Positions 22,877 to 33,250 of a DNA stretch of 64,000 bases are shown here, piece after piece. The translations under genes and the position numbers were made by a program. This DNA comes from Trichopria drosophilae (Eukaryota > Arthropoda > Insecta > Hymenoptera > Diapriidae), in assembly GCA_030407085.1 (NCBI GenBank), contig CM059586.1:18494001-18558000 (forward strand). The letters run 5' to 3'. How positions within the stretch are numbered: position 1 is the stretch's first letter; each line of letters begins with the position of its first letter. Below the pieces are notes generated by a model. It had not been told where the DNA came from and ran no database searches. It saw only the letters and a list, made by a program, of their open reading frames with translations.

Positions 22877-25639
22877 ATGTCGAAAACGATTTCTGTAGGA
22901 GAAGGTTTCACTCTCGAGTAAGTTTCCATTCTTTATTTTTGTAAAATTTAATAAAACACATTTATAACGTTTCTTTTCAGTGAAATTCTTAATAAAGAAG
23001 GATTTACCTTGGACATGAAAGACAATCCGGATCTTGTTGATTCGGAAGATGATTTTGATTATTCGAAGAACATTGAACTTAGCAACGAAGAAATGTTGAA
23101 GTATTTAAATCTCGAAGAAGACGAAGAAGAATACGTCAATGAAACAGAAGCTGTTATGCACATCGGAGTTCCGTTTGATAAATTCAAACTAAAAATGACA
23201 AGTATTTGTCCAGACGACATGGTACATATTTCTTTGTTCTACGATATTGAATGCAACAAGTTAAATTTCATCTCAAACTTTAGGTGATGAAATTGATAAA
23301 AAGAGAAGGCGTCGGAGAAGTTATTCCACGAGATGCTCAAGTTACAATCAAGTACATCGGCTACTTCGAACATCAGGACGAACCGTTCGACTCGTCTTAC
23401 GCCCACAATTCTCGAGGGGATAAAACCGTTCGTCTTAGTCAAGGCCAATTGTTGCCAGGTCTAGAATTGGGAATAAGTACAATGAAAAAACATGAAATCG
23501 CAGTGTTCATAATCCATTCGAGTCTTGCTTACGGAGCGATAGGATGTTTACCACGAATTCCGCCAAATGCCGAAGTTTTATTCGCCGTTCAACTCATGGA
23601 CTTTTTGGACAATGGCTCTGCAGATACGTATGAAAATTTATCAATCGAGGAAAAACAATCGTTTCCCGTCATCATAAAACGGGTGAAAGATATGTTAAAT
23701 ACTGCCAGGGATAGTTTTAAACGAGCCAAAATCCGACAGGCGATTCGAGAGTAAGTTTAAATTATTATTTTAAAAAGTTGAAACATTTCAAGTTGGATTT
23801 TTTAATTAGGTATAATAAAGCAGTGAAGTGGTTAGAAGAGGCTAGACTTCAAAATGACGAAGAGGAACAGGAAATGAACTCGATGTTATCTCGAGCGTTG
23901 ACTAATTTAGTCGTCTGTTATAACAAGGAAGGTAAACCGAAACTCGCTTGCGCTTCATTTCAGCGGATTCCAAACGCACCGACCGGCAAAGCTATTTACC
24001 AGTTAGTAATCATTTTTCTAACCTCAAACTTCTAATTTAAATATACAGTAAAACCCCTCTTACTTGAACTCGTTTATTTGAACGATTTCTACTTCCCCTT
24101 ACCCCCACTACTCGCTCTTACGCGGAGACAAATGCCAATGCGCGTGCGCTACTCACACCGGGCGGGTATTGCGCGAGGAGTGGGGACAACTGTAAGCGTT
24201 CAAATAAACGAGGCCAGAGGGGAAATGCTGACTCGACCCTGTTCAAGTAAGAGGGGTTTTACTGTACAGTAGTCCTTCCCTTATTCTAATTTGTCCAGTC
24301 AGGCAAGATGGCGGCGTTCTTCTCTTATTCTAATTTTCTCCTCTCTCCCATTAAGCGTTTGCTGTCTCGCTTTTTCTCCCTTTCTTTTTCGCAGCGCATG
24401 CGCGGTTATGTGTCATACAGTAGTCCTTCTCTTATTTTAATTCCTCTTATTCTAACTTCTTCTCTTATTCTAATTTTTTCACTTCCTCTAATCTAATTTC
24501 ATGCATACAACATAACCTAAAAAAACTCTTTTTAAAAACAAAAACATTTAACAATAAGTCAGTTCCGTTATGTGTCTAATAAATAATATTGTGTAAATTA
24601 ACATTGATGTACAAACCCTTCACAAGATCCTAGAAAAGTGCAAACATTTTTGGCGGCAAATTAGAATACGAGAAGGAGACGCCATCTTGCCTGTCTGGAC
24701 AAATTAGAATAAGAGAAGGGCTACTGTATGTGCTTCCAAGGAGAGTACAGTAGTCCTTCTCCTATTCTAATTTGTCCAGTCAGGCAAGATGGCGGCCTTC
24801 TTCCCTTCTAATTTTCCTCTCTCCCCCCACTACCAAGATTTGCTGTATCACTTTTGTCCCTTTGTCTTTTGTTGCGCATGCGCCGTTATTTGTATTTAGA
24901 AAATCCACATGTCAGTGCGGGGAGAACGCCTGAGGGGAAATATTAGAATAGGAGAAGAGAAAAAATTAGAATACGGGAAGACATTAGAATAAGGGAAGGA
25001 GTACTGTAATAGGTGCGGTGGGGAGAACGCGTGAGGGGAAATATTAGAATAGGAGAAGAGAAAAAAAGGGAAGACATTAGAATAAGAGAAATTAGAATAT
25101 GGGAAGACATTAGAGTAAGGGAAATTAGAATAAGGGAAGGAGTACTGTAATTATTATGTATCATTTAAAAAATGTAGATATGGAAAAGCATTGACGAAGA
25201 TCGGGGAATATGACGACGCTATGAAACAATTGCAAAAAGCAAACCAAATGATTCCTGACAGTTCGGAGATTATTGCAGAAATTAAAATAGTAAGTTAAAA
25301 CCACATAAAAACACCTTAAAACAACTAATTTTACAAATCATTTTTTAGACCAATGAACTAAGAAGCAAGTACATGGATTACCTTAAACGGTTTTCAAAGA
25401 ATTGCATAAGAGCGGTGAAAGACGAAAAACTTAGTAGCGAATTTGTAAAAACGGCAGCAGAAATGTGCGACACTTTCTTAAACGATATCAATTTGATGAG
25501 GCAACCGTTGCCAGAAGGTTTAACTCCGGAAGAAGACAAATGTATCCGAGAAGCAGCTGCCGTTCGTGGTCTCAACATTTCTGTGCAAACGAGATATGGA
25601 AAAAATATGACATATTTGGCAAAACCTAGTTATATGTAA
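22877..25639 (+). CDS. shu: Shutdown/FKBP6-like FKBP-TPR co-chaperone
   Basis: Germline piRNA-pathway co-chaperone: in Drosophila, Shutdown works with HSP90 to load Piwi-family proteins. Six exons, 22877-22917, 22981-23221, 23284-23750, 23810-24001, 25178-25289 and 25349-25639, join in frame to 447 residues (Drosophila Shu is about 455). The N-terminus is acidic. The FKBP-like domain (about 98-205) keeps PFDSSY and LAYGAIG, but the active-site Trp of FKBP12 is Leu in LLPGLELG (about 154). This fits the weak or absent isomerase activity reported for the FKBP6/Shu group. TPR helices follow (about 205-370; EYNKAVKWLEEA, YGKALTKIGEYDDAMKQL). Intron 4 (24002-25177) carries five MITEs. The exon 2/3 junction uses GTACAT as donor and is the least certain. 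Generic large immunophilins such as FKBP4/5 are excluded by the single FKBP domain. Confidence 0.9.
24046..24264. mobile_element. TA-flanked MITE, CAGTAAAACCCCTCTTACTT
   Basis: A 219-bp element, termini CAGTAAAACCCCTCTTACTT and complement. The TA at its right end (24265-24266) is also the left TA of the next MITE, so two elements of different families share one target dinucleotide. Confidence 0.87.
24418..24726. mobile_element. Nested MITE 1 (CAGTAGTCCTTCTCTTATTT)
   Basis: A 309-bp copy inserted at a TA of the outer element (24416-24417, 24727-24728). The GCCATCTTGCC and TCTGGACAAATTAG blocks near the right end are typical of the family. Confidence 0.82.
24748..25006. mobile_element. Nested MITE 2 (CAGTAGTCCTTCTCCTATTC)
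   Basis: A 259-bp copy inserted at a second TA of the outer element (24746-24747, 25007-25008). It closely resembles the copy at 11527-11777, including the GTTGCGCATGCGCCGT centre. Confidence 0.82.
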
Positions 25640-25824
25640 AAGTAATTTAGTTTGTTAATTTTGTATTTCCAAAGGTAAGTAGAATAAGTTGTATGTAGAT
25701 GTTTCACTGAGCGACTGTACACGAAGAAAATTTCTTCGTGAATTTTATAAGAGCGTTTACAGAATTTGAGTTTGTCACTTGGGAAGAATTTTTCCAAGAT
25801 GGAAGTCTACATATGTACATATCA

Positions 25825-25830
25825 AATAAA
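25825..25830 (+). terminator. Polyadenylation signal of shutdown
   Basis: AATAAA, 186 bases after the stop codon, before the satellite array begins. Assigned by position. Confidence 0.5.
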
Positions 25831-25971
25831 AATTTTTATAATTTTGAAGTGGTGTTGACATTTTTTGCATTTAAAAATATCGAAAATTAAACATTATCCT
25901 GCGTATGATATCGAAGCTTATGTCTTTTGGGTTACAAAAAAGGTTAATCAAACTTTAGAATTTTGAAATTC

Positions 25972-27890
25972 AATATGGCGGTTCCGAAATGGCGGGTAAA
26001 AAGTACTAAATATTTATATAATACACAATTGCGGTATCCGTAAGTTTAAAGGTTATGTTAATCAAGTTGGATTTAAGAAATTCAAAATGGCGATTCCAAA
26101 TGGCGGGTAAAAAGTACTAAATATTTATATAATACACAATTGCGGCATCCGTAAGTTTATAGGTTATGTTAATCAGGTTGGATTTAAAAAATTCAAAATG
26201 GCGGGTAAAAAGTACTAAATATTTATATAATACACAATTGCGGCATCCGTAAGTTTATAGGTTATGTTAATCAGGTTGGATTTAAAAAATTCAAAATGGC
26301 GGGTAAAAAGTACTAAATATTTATATAATACACAATTGCGGCATCCGTAAGTTTATAGGTTATGTTAATAAGGGTGGATTTAAAAAATTCAAAATGGCGG
26401 GTAAAAAGTACTAAATATTTATATAATACACAATTGCGGCATCCGTAAGTTTATAGGTTATGTTAATCAGGTTGGATTTAAAAAATTCAAAATGGCGGGT
26501 AAAAAGTACTAAATATTTATATAATACACAATTGCGGTATCCGTAAGTTTATAGGTTATGTTAATCAGGTTGGATTTAAAAAATTCAAAATGGCGGGTAA
26601 AAAGTACTAAATATTTATATAATACACAATTGCGGCATCCGTAAGTTTATAGGTTATGTTAATCAGGTTGGATTTAAAAAATTCAAAATGGCGGGTAAAA
26701 AGTACTAAATATTTATATAATACACAATTGCGGCATCCGTAAGTTTATAGGTTATGTTAATCAGGTTGGATTTAAAAAATTCAAAATGGCGGGTAAAAAG
26801 TACTAAATATTTATATAATACACAATTGCGGCATCCGTAAGTTTATAGGTTATGTTAATCAGGTTGGATTTAAAAAATTCAAAATGGCGGGTAAAAAGTA
26901 CTAAATATTTATATAATACACAATTGCGGCATCCGTAAGTTTATAGGTTATGTTAATCAGGTTGGATTTAAAAAATTCAAAATGGCGGGTAAAAAGTACT
27001 AAATATTTATATAATACACAATTGCGGCATCCGTAAGTTTATAGGTTATGTTAATCAGGTTGGATTTAAAAAATTCAAAATGGCGGGTAAAAAGTACTAA
27101 ATATTTATATAATACACAATTGCGGTATCCGTAAGTTTATAGGTTATGTTAATCAGGTTGGATTTAAAAAATTCAAAATGGCGGGTAAAAAGTACTAAAT
27201 ATTTATATAATACACAATTGCGGTATCCGTAAGTTTAAAGGTTATGTTAATCACGTTGGATTTAAGAAATTCCAAATGGCGGGTAAAAAGTACTAAATAT
27301 TTATATAATACACAATTGCGGTATCCGTAAGTTTAAAGGTTATGTTAATCACGTTGGATTTAAGAAATTCAAAATGGCGGGTAAAAAGTACTAAATATTT
27401 AAATAATACGCAATTGCGGTATCCATAAGTTTATAGGTTATGTTAATCAGGTTGGATTTAAGAAATTCAAAATGGCGGGTAAAAGTACTAAATATTTAAA
27501 TAAGGGTGCGGGTCGAAAAACCGACAAATCAAAAAGCCGACAGGTCGAAAAACCGACAGTCATAAAACCGACAGTCGAAAAGCCGACACATAAAAAAAAT
27601 AGACACATCGTCTGGAGGACAGTCATTCTTTGAACTGTCGGTTTTTTGACTGTCGGTTTTCGACACGTCGGCTTTTTGATTTGTCGGTTTTTCGACCCGC
27701 ACCCTTTAAATAATACACAATTGCGGTATCCGTAAGTTTATAGGTTATGTTAATCAGGTTGGATTTAAGAAATTCAAAATGGCGGGTAAAAAGTACTACA
27801 TATTTCAATAATACACAATTGCGGCATCCATAAGTTTATAGGTTATGTTAATCAGGTTGGATTTAAGAAATTCAAAATGGCGATTCCAAA
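25972..27890. repeat. 98-bp tandem satellite array
   Basis: About 17 head-to-tail units with the marker TGGCGGGTAAAAAGTACTAA. Markers fall at 25990, 26101, then every 98 bp from 26199 to 27473, and again at 27780 after an insertion. The middle units are almost identical, while the first and last units are more diverged. The last unit ends at about 27880 in the non-repeat form ATGGCGATTCC, which is also present in the first unit. There is no coding potential: 98 is not a multiple of 3. The array lies just 3' of shutdown. Confidence 0.95.
27504..27704. mobile_element. Mutator-like foldback with exact 9-bp TSD
   Basis: A 201-bp foldback beginning GGGTGCGGGTCGAAAAACCG and ending with its exact complement, with repeated GCCGACA/CCGACA words inside. 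It is inserted in a satellite unit, and the flanks are TTTAAATAA on both sides (27495-27503, 27705-27713). Because the satellite gives the empty site, the 9-bp duplication is certain. A 9-bp duplication and long TIRs are hallmarks of Mutator-like elements. A partial relative is at 4238-4350. Confidence 0.85.
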
Positions 27891-28155
27891 ATGGACGCCT
27901 CACGAATTCAAAGCTAAATTGTCTCTTGAAATGTTCTCTCTCTAAATAGTTATTGTTTTTGAAAAAGTGAATTCTTAACATTCCACAGTTTCTACCGCAT
28001 CATTGCTTTTTTTGTCCATATTTTCTCGGAAATAATGCTATTTAAACAAATATTATAAAAGGCACTGATTCTTTACAGTTTTGTTATTAGACAATTTTAA
28101 ACTTTTGATATGGTTTCAGCCATTTTGTTTATCAAGAATCTGAAACAAATCTGTA
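27891..28155. other. Intergenic, no feature
   Basis: AT-rich sequence between the satellite and a small foldback. Nothing recognisable. Confidence 0.5.
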
Positions 28156-28261
28156 CCCTGCAAACACTGAAAGTAACAGTTATGTAATATTTACGTAATT
28201 GTTACATTGTTACATAAATGTTACATAGTTGTTACATAACTGTTACTTTTGTGTTTCAGGG
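28156..28261. mobile_element. 106-bp palindromic micro-MITE (CCCTGCAAACAC)
   Basis: Almost wholly palindromic, built of GTAACAGTTATGTAAC-type words. Starts CCCTGCAAACAC, ends GTGTTTCAGGG, flanked by TA on both sides. A second copy with AC flanks is at 43554-43649. Confidence 0.8.
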
Positions 28262-28289
28262 TATTTAGCGACTGCAAAACTTATACATA

Positions 28290-28583
28290 CAGTGGCCCTC
28301 CCCTTATTTTAACCTTTCGAGTCAAGGAAGATGGCGGCTTCTTCCCTTATTTTACCGCTTCCCTTCATCCACACCACTGGCAGTATGAGAGAATAAAAAC
28401 AGAGAAAGGAGATATAGTGGCGTCCTTCTTCCCCTGTATGCGCAAGTGCAAACAGCAGTCTGCACTCTTTTGAACACTTCCAATTGGCGAATGGTGGGGG
28501 GACTCATGAGGGGAAGAAGTTAACATAAGGGACGAAAAAAAGTTAAAGTAAAGGACGCAGTTAAAATAAGGGGAGGGCCATTG
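28290..28583. mobile_element. TA-flanked MITE, CAGTGGCCCTCCCCTTATTT
   Basis: A 294-bp relative of the element at 10622-10883, with TA flanks. Its last terminal base triplet is TTG instead of CTG, so one end has mutated. Confidence 0.83.
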
Positions 28584-28710
28584 TACCAACGTAGAATTGA
28601 ATTTGATGCGTTGTGAATAATGTGACAAAAAAAATAGAAAAAATTCAACAAAAATATGCAGTTATGGATTATTACAGTAATTTTACAGAATCTGATGGAT
28701 CTATTGGCAA

Positions 28711-30087
28711 CCCTGGCGAAAGTTCCGGATAGGAATTTAATCCGACCGAAACCGGTGCAATCCGAGGCTATCCGGAATCTGTCCCCTGTTTAATCCGAAT
28801 TTAATCCGGGTTACTTTGTCATTCCGTTCCAAGCCATGCCATACCGCAAAATTCTATCCGTTTTCATCCTCAGTCATTCCGAGACACATATATATGTAAA
28901 CCGTTCCATTCCTCGATTTCGATCCGAACGAATCCTGAGTTATTCCGAAACATATTTGCAATCCGTTTCATTCCTCCATTTCAATCCGAACGAGTCTTCG
29001 GTTATTCTCACTCGATTTGCAATCCGTTTCATTCCGTGAGTTCAATCCTAACGAATCCTCGCTCATTCTGACACACAAAGGTAATCCGTTTCATTTCCAC
29101 ATTTCAATTGGAACGAATCCCCGCTCATTCGTTTCGTCCATGACGAATTAGAATGGAATGAGACGGATTGAAACGGACCAAATAATTTCGGAATCGATTG
29201 GATTTATTTGGATCAAGACTGGTCGCACTATTTAGGATTAAATCGGATGAAACCAGATAGAAAACTTTTTCGACATTTCCGGTTTAGATCGGATTAGAAC
29301 GGAACAAATAACTTCAGAATATACCGGATTCTATTAATAATCAAAATGATTTATTGGGAAGACGGCATACATACTGAATGTAAACAAAGGAAAAATAAAC
29401 AATGCGTCGTTCTAATGCGAACAACCGCAAAAGATTTAACTTAAACGGAGATATTTAAGGCCAGAAAAAGTTATTTTACTATTGGTTTTATATGGAAAAC
29501 AAGCCCCGCCTGTATTTAATTTTATTAAAACTATTGCGATATATCCAAGAGTATATCCAAGTGCGAAACTCGTTTTTTATATAATGCAATAGTTTTAATA
29601 AAATTAAATACAGGTGGGGTTTGTGTTCCATATAAAACCAATAGTAAAATAACTTTTTCTGGCCTTAAATATCTCCGTTTAAGTTAAATCTTTTGCGGTT
29701 GTTCGCATTAGAACGACACATTGTTTATTTTTCCTTTGTTTACATTCAGTATGTATGCCGTCTTCCCAATAAATCATTTTGATTATTAATAGTTTAAAAT
29801 AAGCGGCGAAGAAGAAATACAATTTTAATGCTTTCTCTCAACTAGAGAATTGCATTATTTTATATATATACCGGATTCATTCGTTTCAAAATCAACACAG
29901 GATTCGTCAGGATTCATTCTCATTCAGTGATTATTTCGGAAAGTTTCGGTTTATATCTGATTCAATTGGATATCATTTTCAGTTTCAACAAGAATGGCCA
30001 GGATTGGATAGGGGACAGATTACAGCATGAAACGGACTAAGACGGAATGAAAGTCATTCCGTTTCAATCTGGATTTTTTCACCAGGG
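28711..30087. mobile_element. Word-iterated element CCCTGGCGAAA, 2-bp TSD
   Basis: Begins CCCTGGCGAAAG and ends TTTTTTCACCAGGG, with AA on both sides (28709-28710, 30088-30089). The interior is filled with the degenerate word AATCCGTTTCATTCC and its complement, and a 462-bp foldback (29331-29792) is nested in it. No transposase. Confidence 0.7.
29331..29792. mobile_element. Nested near-perfect foldback, 230-bp arms
   Basis: Arms start CTATTAATAATCAAAATG and pair almost perfectly over about 220 bases, with a short central spacer around 29545-29580. It probably inserted recently, since the arms barely differ. A non-coding element of unknown superfamily. Confidence 0.8.
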
Positions 30088-30193
30088 AAGTTATTGTGTA
30101 ATTTATTTAGACGCACCATTGCAAACAAGACAAGTATAATCGATGTGGTTGTTATAACGATGTAACTACTAATTTTTTCATATTACGGAAAAG

Positions 30194-31360
30194 GATCCAG
30201 TAAACGAAGATTCATTGAAATTCATTGACTGCATCACTTCTGAATTCGTTTTCTTAGCTTCTGCAATGAATTTCAATGAGAAAATGTGTTTCAATGATTT
30301 TGAATGGTTAATAGCTCATAAAAAGTTGTTCGATTTAATGATTTTGAATGGGAAAATAGTGGAATGAAGAAATAATTTCGTTGATTGAATTTCAATTGAA
30401 AAGTGCGAATAGAACAATTGCAAGTTGAATGAATTTTAATGGAAAAATAGTTATATTTGCCTCGAATGAAATTTAAAGGATAGTTAATTATTACAGGGCT
30501 ACAAATTTAATGATTTTTAATCGAAAACAAAATTAGATGAAAATGCAACTGATATGAATGAAATCGAATCGGTTATTACCAATAGCAAGGTTGGAAAGTA
30601 AATGGTTTAGAATGGAAATAAAATATTTAAATGAAACAATCGTTCAAAAAATAACAAAAAGATAGTTCTTTAGAAATTTTTGACGAGGAATTCAAAGATA
30701 GTATAATAAAAATTGTAAAAAAATTGTTTGACCCAAAACAATTTTTTCCTCGAAAAGAAATGGAATTTTTTAAAATCCTTGCATTATTATTTCGGAAATA
30801 CGTTTTTCTATTCGCCAAACTTTTTTTGAATGTTTAAATTAATTTAGCGAATTTTAATGGGTCAAAGAAATTCGTTCTCGAGTAACTTTTGACGCGGAAG
30901 TCAGTGGTGTTGGAATACAAAATGTAACACATTTGTTTTTTAAATTTAATTTCTTTAAATGCTTCCGTAATTTCAATAAAATGTGTTTTTATGTTCACCA
31001 AAATTTTTGACATTTTTAAATCAATTTAGAAGAAAGTAGTAATGATACAATCGAAATTAAAAATTACTGAATCGAATTTTCAAAATTTGAGTTTCATAAA
31101 GGCAATTCTAACAATTTTTGTTGCTCTCTTAAAAAAATCAAAGAAATTTGTCGATAATTGACAGAGAATTTTCCCCAATATCGAAAAATCATGTAGTACA
31201 GAAAATTCTCGGCCAATTCTGATTAATTCTTTTTGTTTCTTTTTTTTAGTTGTGAGTACTACGTAATGGTACCTTAAGATAGTGTAATATACTCTAAAAA
31301 ATTTTATTGATTAAATATAAATTATTCCAACTTTTTTAGTGGATTCAATTTTATAAAAAT
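30194..31360. repeat. Dispersed repeat, copy 1 of a pair with 43655-45700
   Basis: Starts CCAGTAAACGAAGATTCATTG and continues with AATGAATTTCAATGG-type words, then AT-rich DNA. From 30219 on it matches 43650 onward at high identity over about 1.1 kb. It provides the empty site for the insertions at 43554-43649 and 43913-44714. Confidence 0.75.
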
Positions 31361-31990
31361 TATTCCTAATTCGTAATCACACGCCCAAAAATCCCGATTT
31401 ACTAAGCTTCATAAAAATAAAACAGCGTTTTCAATTCTCTACCGCTATAGTATTGGATTCGTCATTCTAAATATTGTTGAAAAACGACTACATTTTCGTA
31501 AACAGCGACTTCGAAAATCCCTATATAACAAGTTTCATAAATATAAAATTAAATTTTTTATATTCGGCCGCCATATTGGGTCCGCCCTTTTTGAATTTAG
31601 GAAAAATAAGGTGATTTTCATAATCGGCGACCTCTAAAATCCCCATATACCTAATTAAAGTACATATAAAATTTTTAATTTTCGGCCGCCATATTGGATC
31701 CGCCATTTTGAATGTTTGAAAATGACTTAATTTTCATAACCAGCGCTCTAAAAAAACCATATAGCAATTTGCATGAAAATTTTTTAAAAATATATAATTT
31801 TTGGCCGTCATATTGGATCCGCCATTTAAGTTTTTTAAAAATAACATAAAATTAATACTCGGAGATCCCTAAGATTGATGGGTATTGAGTTTTATCAAGA
31901 TCGGGAAATTTTTAAAGATTTGGTACACTAATGTAATATTAAAAAAAATCTTCAGTCGCCAGATTCGAGCCGCCATATTTAATTGTCCCA
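31361..31990. repeat. Tandem-like units of the CCGCCATATTGGATCC repeat
   Basis: Three to four diverged units of about 125-140 bp, each with GGCCGCCATATTGG or a variant followed by CCGCCATTTTGAAT. Same dispersed family as 19440-19870, 59520-60780 and 61270-61560. Non-coding. Confidence 0.65.
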
Positions 31991-33190
31991 TGTGTTATTA
32001 CTAATATTTACAACTGAGACAATAAAGACAGGAAAATTTAAGACTTTCTGACCTAATGACTTTTCTTGTTTGAATATTGATTACAACATTTTTGTGAAGG
32101 AAAAACTCGTGTTTTTTTTTGTGAATAATTGTTTATAACTTTTTAGACGTTTATGGTAGACAAATTGATTTTGTAAAAGTGTGAATCGCTTTTGTGAAAT
32201 CAACAGTCGATCCATTAAAATATATTCATAGTTTGAAATCCCTGGGGTAACTGAATTATGTTCAGATTTTTTTATGACGTTTTTCAAATTTTCAATTTTC
32301 CGAATTTTTGAAAAATCAGAAATTGTTTAAAAAACACTGTGAAAAAATGTGAGGGTATTCTTTGGGGAATTTCAAGTTATATTTGTTCTAAGATGTCTAT
32401 AGTTTCCTAGAAAAAAATTTAATATATTTAAAAAAAAAAATTATGTCTTTTCAACAAAAATTATTTTACCTTTACTAACCGTATTTATTTTAAGTTTAGA
32501 CATCGAGGTCACGTTCTAGATAGATTTTGGACATATAAACAAACGTTAAAGGAACGAAATCTTATTTTTAAACACAACAAAATCAATGTATAGTACTTAT
32601 TTTTTGTTAATTCCAGATTTTTTTTGCGGTTAAAAGTCAGTTTGGAACATTGTAACCATCACCATTGGAAAGAGCATCAGAACATTGCATCCTCTGTGTG
32701 TTAATGAGTTAAACAATTAATTTTATTAAAATATACAATTTTTTTTTAATTTTATCGGCCATTTTTTATTTTGGTAATTTAATTTTTAATTTGATAATAA
32801 ATTAATATTGTGACTATTTAAGTAAATATTTATTTGCATTTGCACCATTTTTCTCCATGCATGATTTTTAATCTATTGGTCAATATTATTAACCAATTTA
32901 AATGAATTTATAATTTCATCAATTTTGATAATCAGTTGAAACTACATTAATAATTGTTTAAACCCTAAATAAACCTTTATAATTTGTCTATGAAATAATA
33001 ATTTTTGTACTTTTCCTATTAATAAAAGTTTATTTTTAAGCAAAGATTTATTCCTTGTTTATGTCTTAAGCTTGATTTTGTTAATCGAGGTCCGGTAGAA
33101 CTAAGTTACGCAATCCGGACGATATTTACCTTTCAGTTCGTTAACAAACTTAACGATCTTCCATTATTCTTATATTTGTTTGCATAATGT
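31991..33190. other. AT-rich intergenic DNA, nothing seen
   Basis: About 1.2 kb of very AT-rich sequence upstream of the lipase gene. No open frame with recognisable similarity and no clear repeat. Confidence 0.5.
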
Positions 33191-33198
33191 ATTCGTGC

Positions 33199-33234
33199 AT
33201 AAAAGAAACCGATTTCTCATCGGTAATGTCAGTG
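33199..33234 (+). promoter_or_regulatory. TATA box and TCAGT initiator of the lipase gene
   Basis: ATAAAAG at 33199-33205 lies 30 bases before TCAGTG at 33229-33234. TCAGT is the arthropod initiator, and the spacing between TATA and the initiator A (33231) is the usual one. Transcription would start about 20 bases before the ATG at 33251. Confidence 0.65.
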
Positions 33235-33250
33235 CGGTTTTGCAAAAAAA

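Larger units (their letters stand above)
24267..25147. mobile_element. Outer MITE interrupted by two copies of its own family
   Basis: Starts CAGTAGTCCTTCCCTTATTC and ends GAGTACTG followed by TA. Compared with the intact copy at 11097-11359, its interior is cut twice, each time at a TA: once by 24418-24726 and once by 24748-25006. The 19-bp piece of outer element between the two insertions (24729-24745) and the right part after 25008 line up with the intact copy. Confidence 0.8.
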
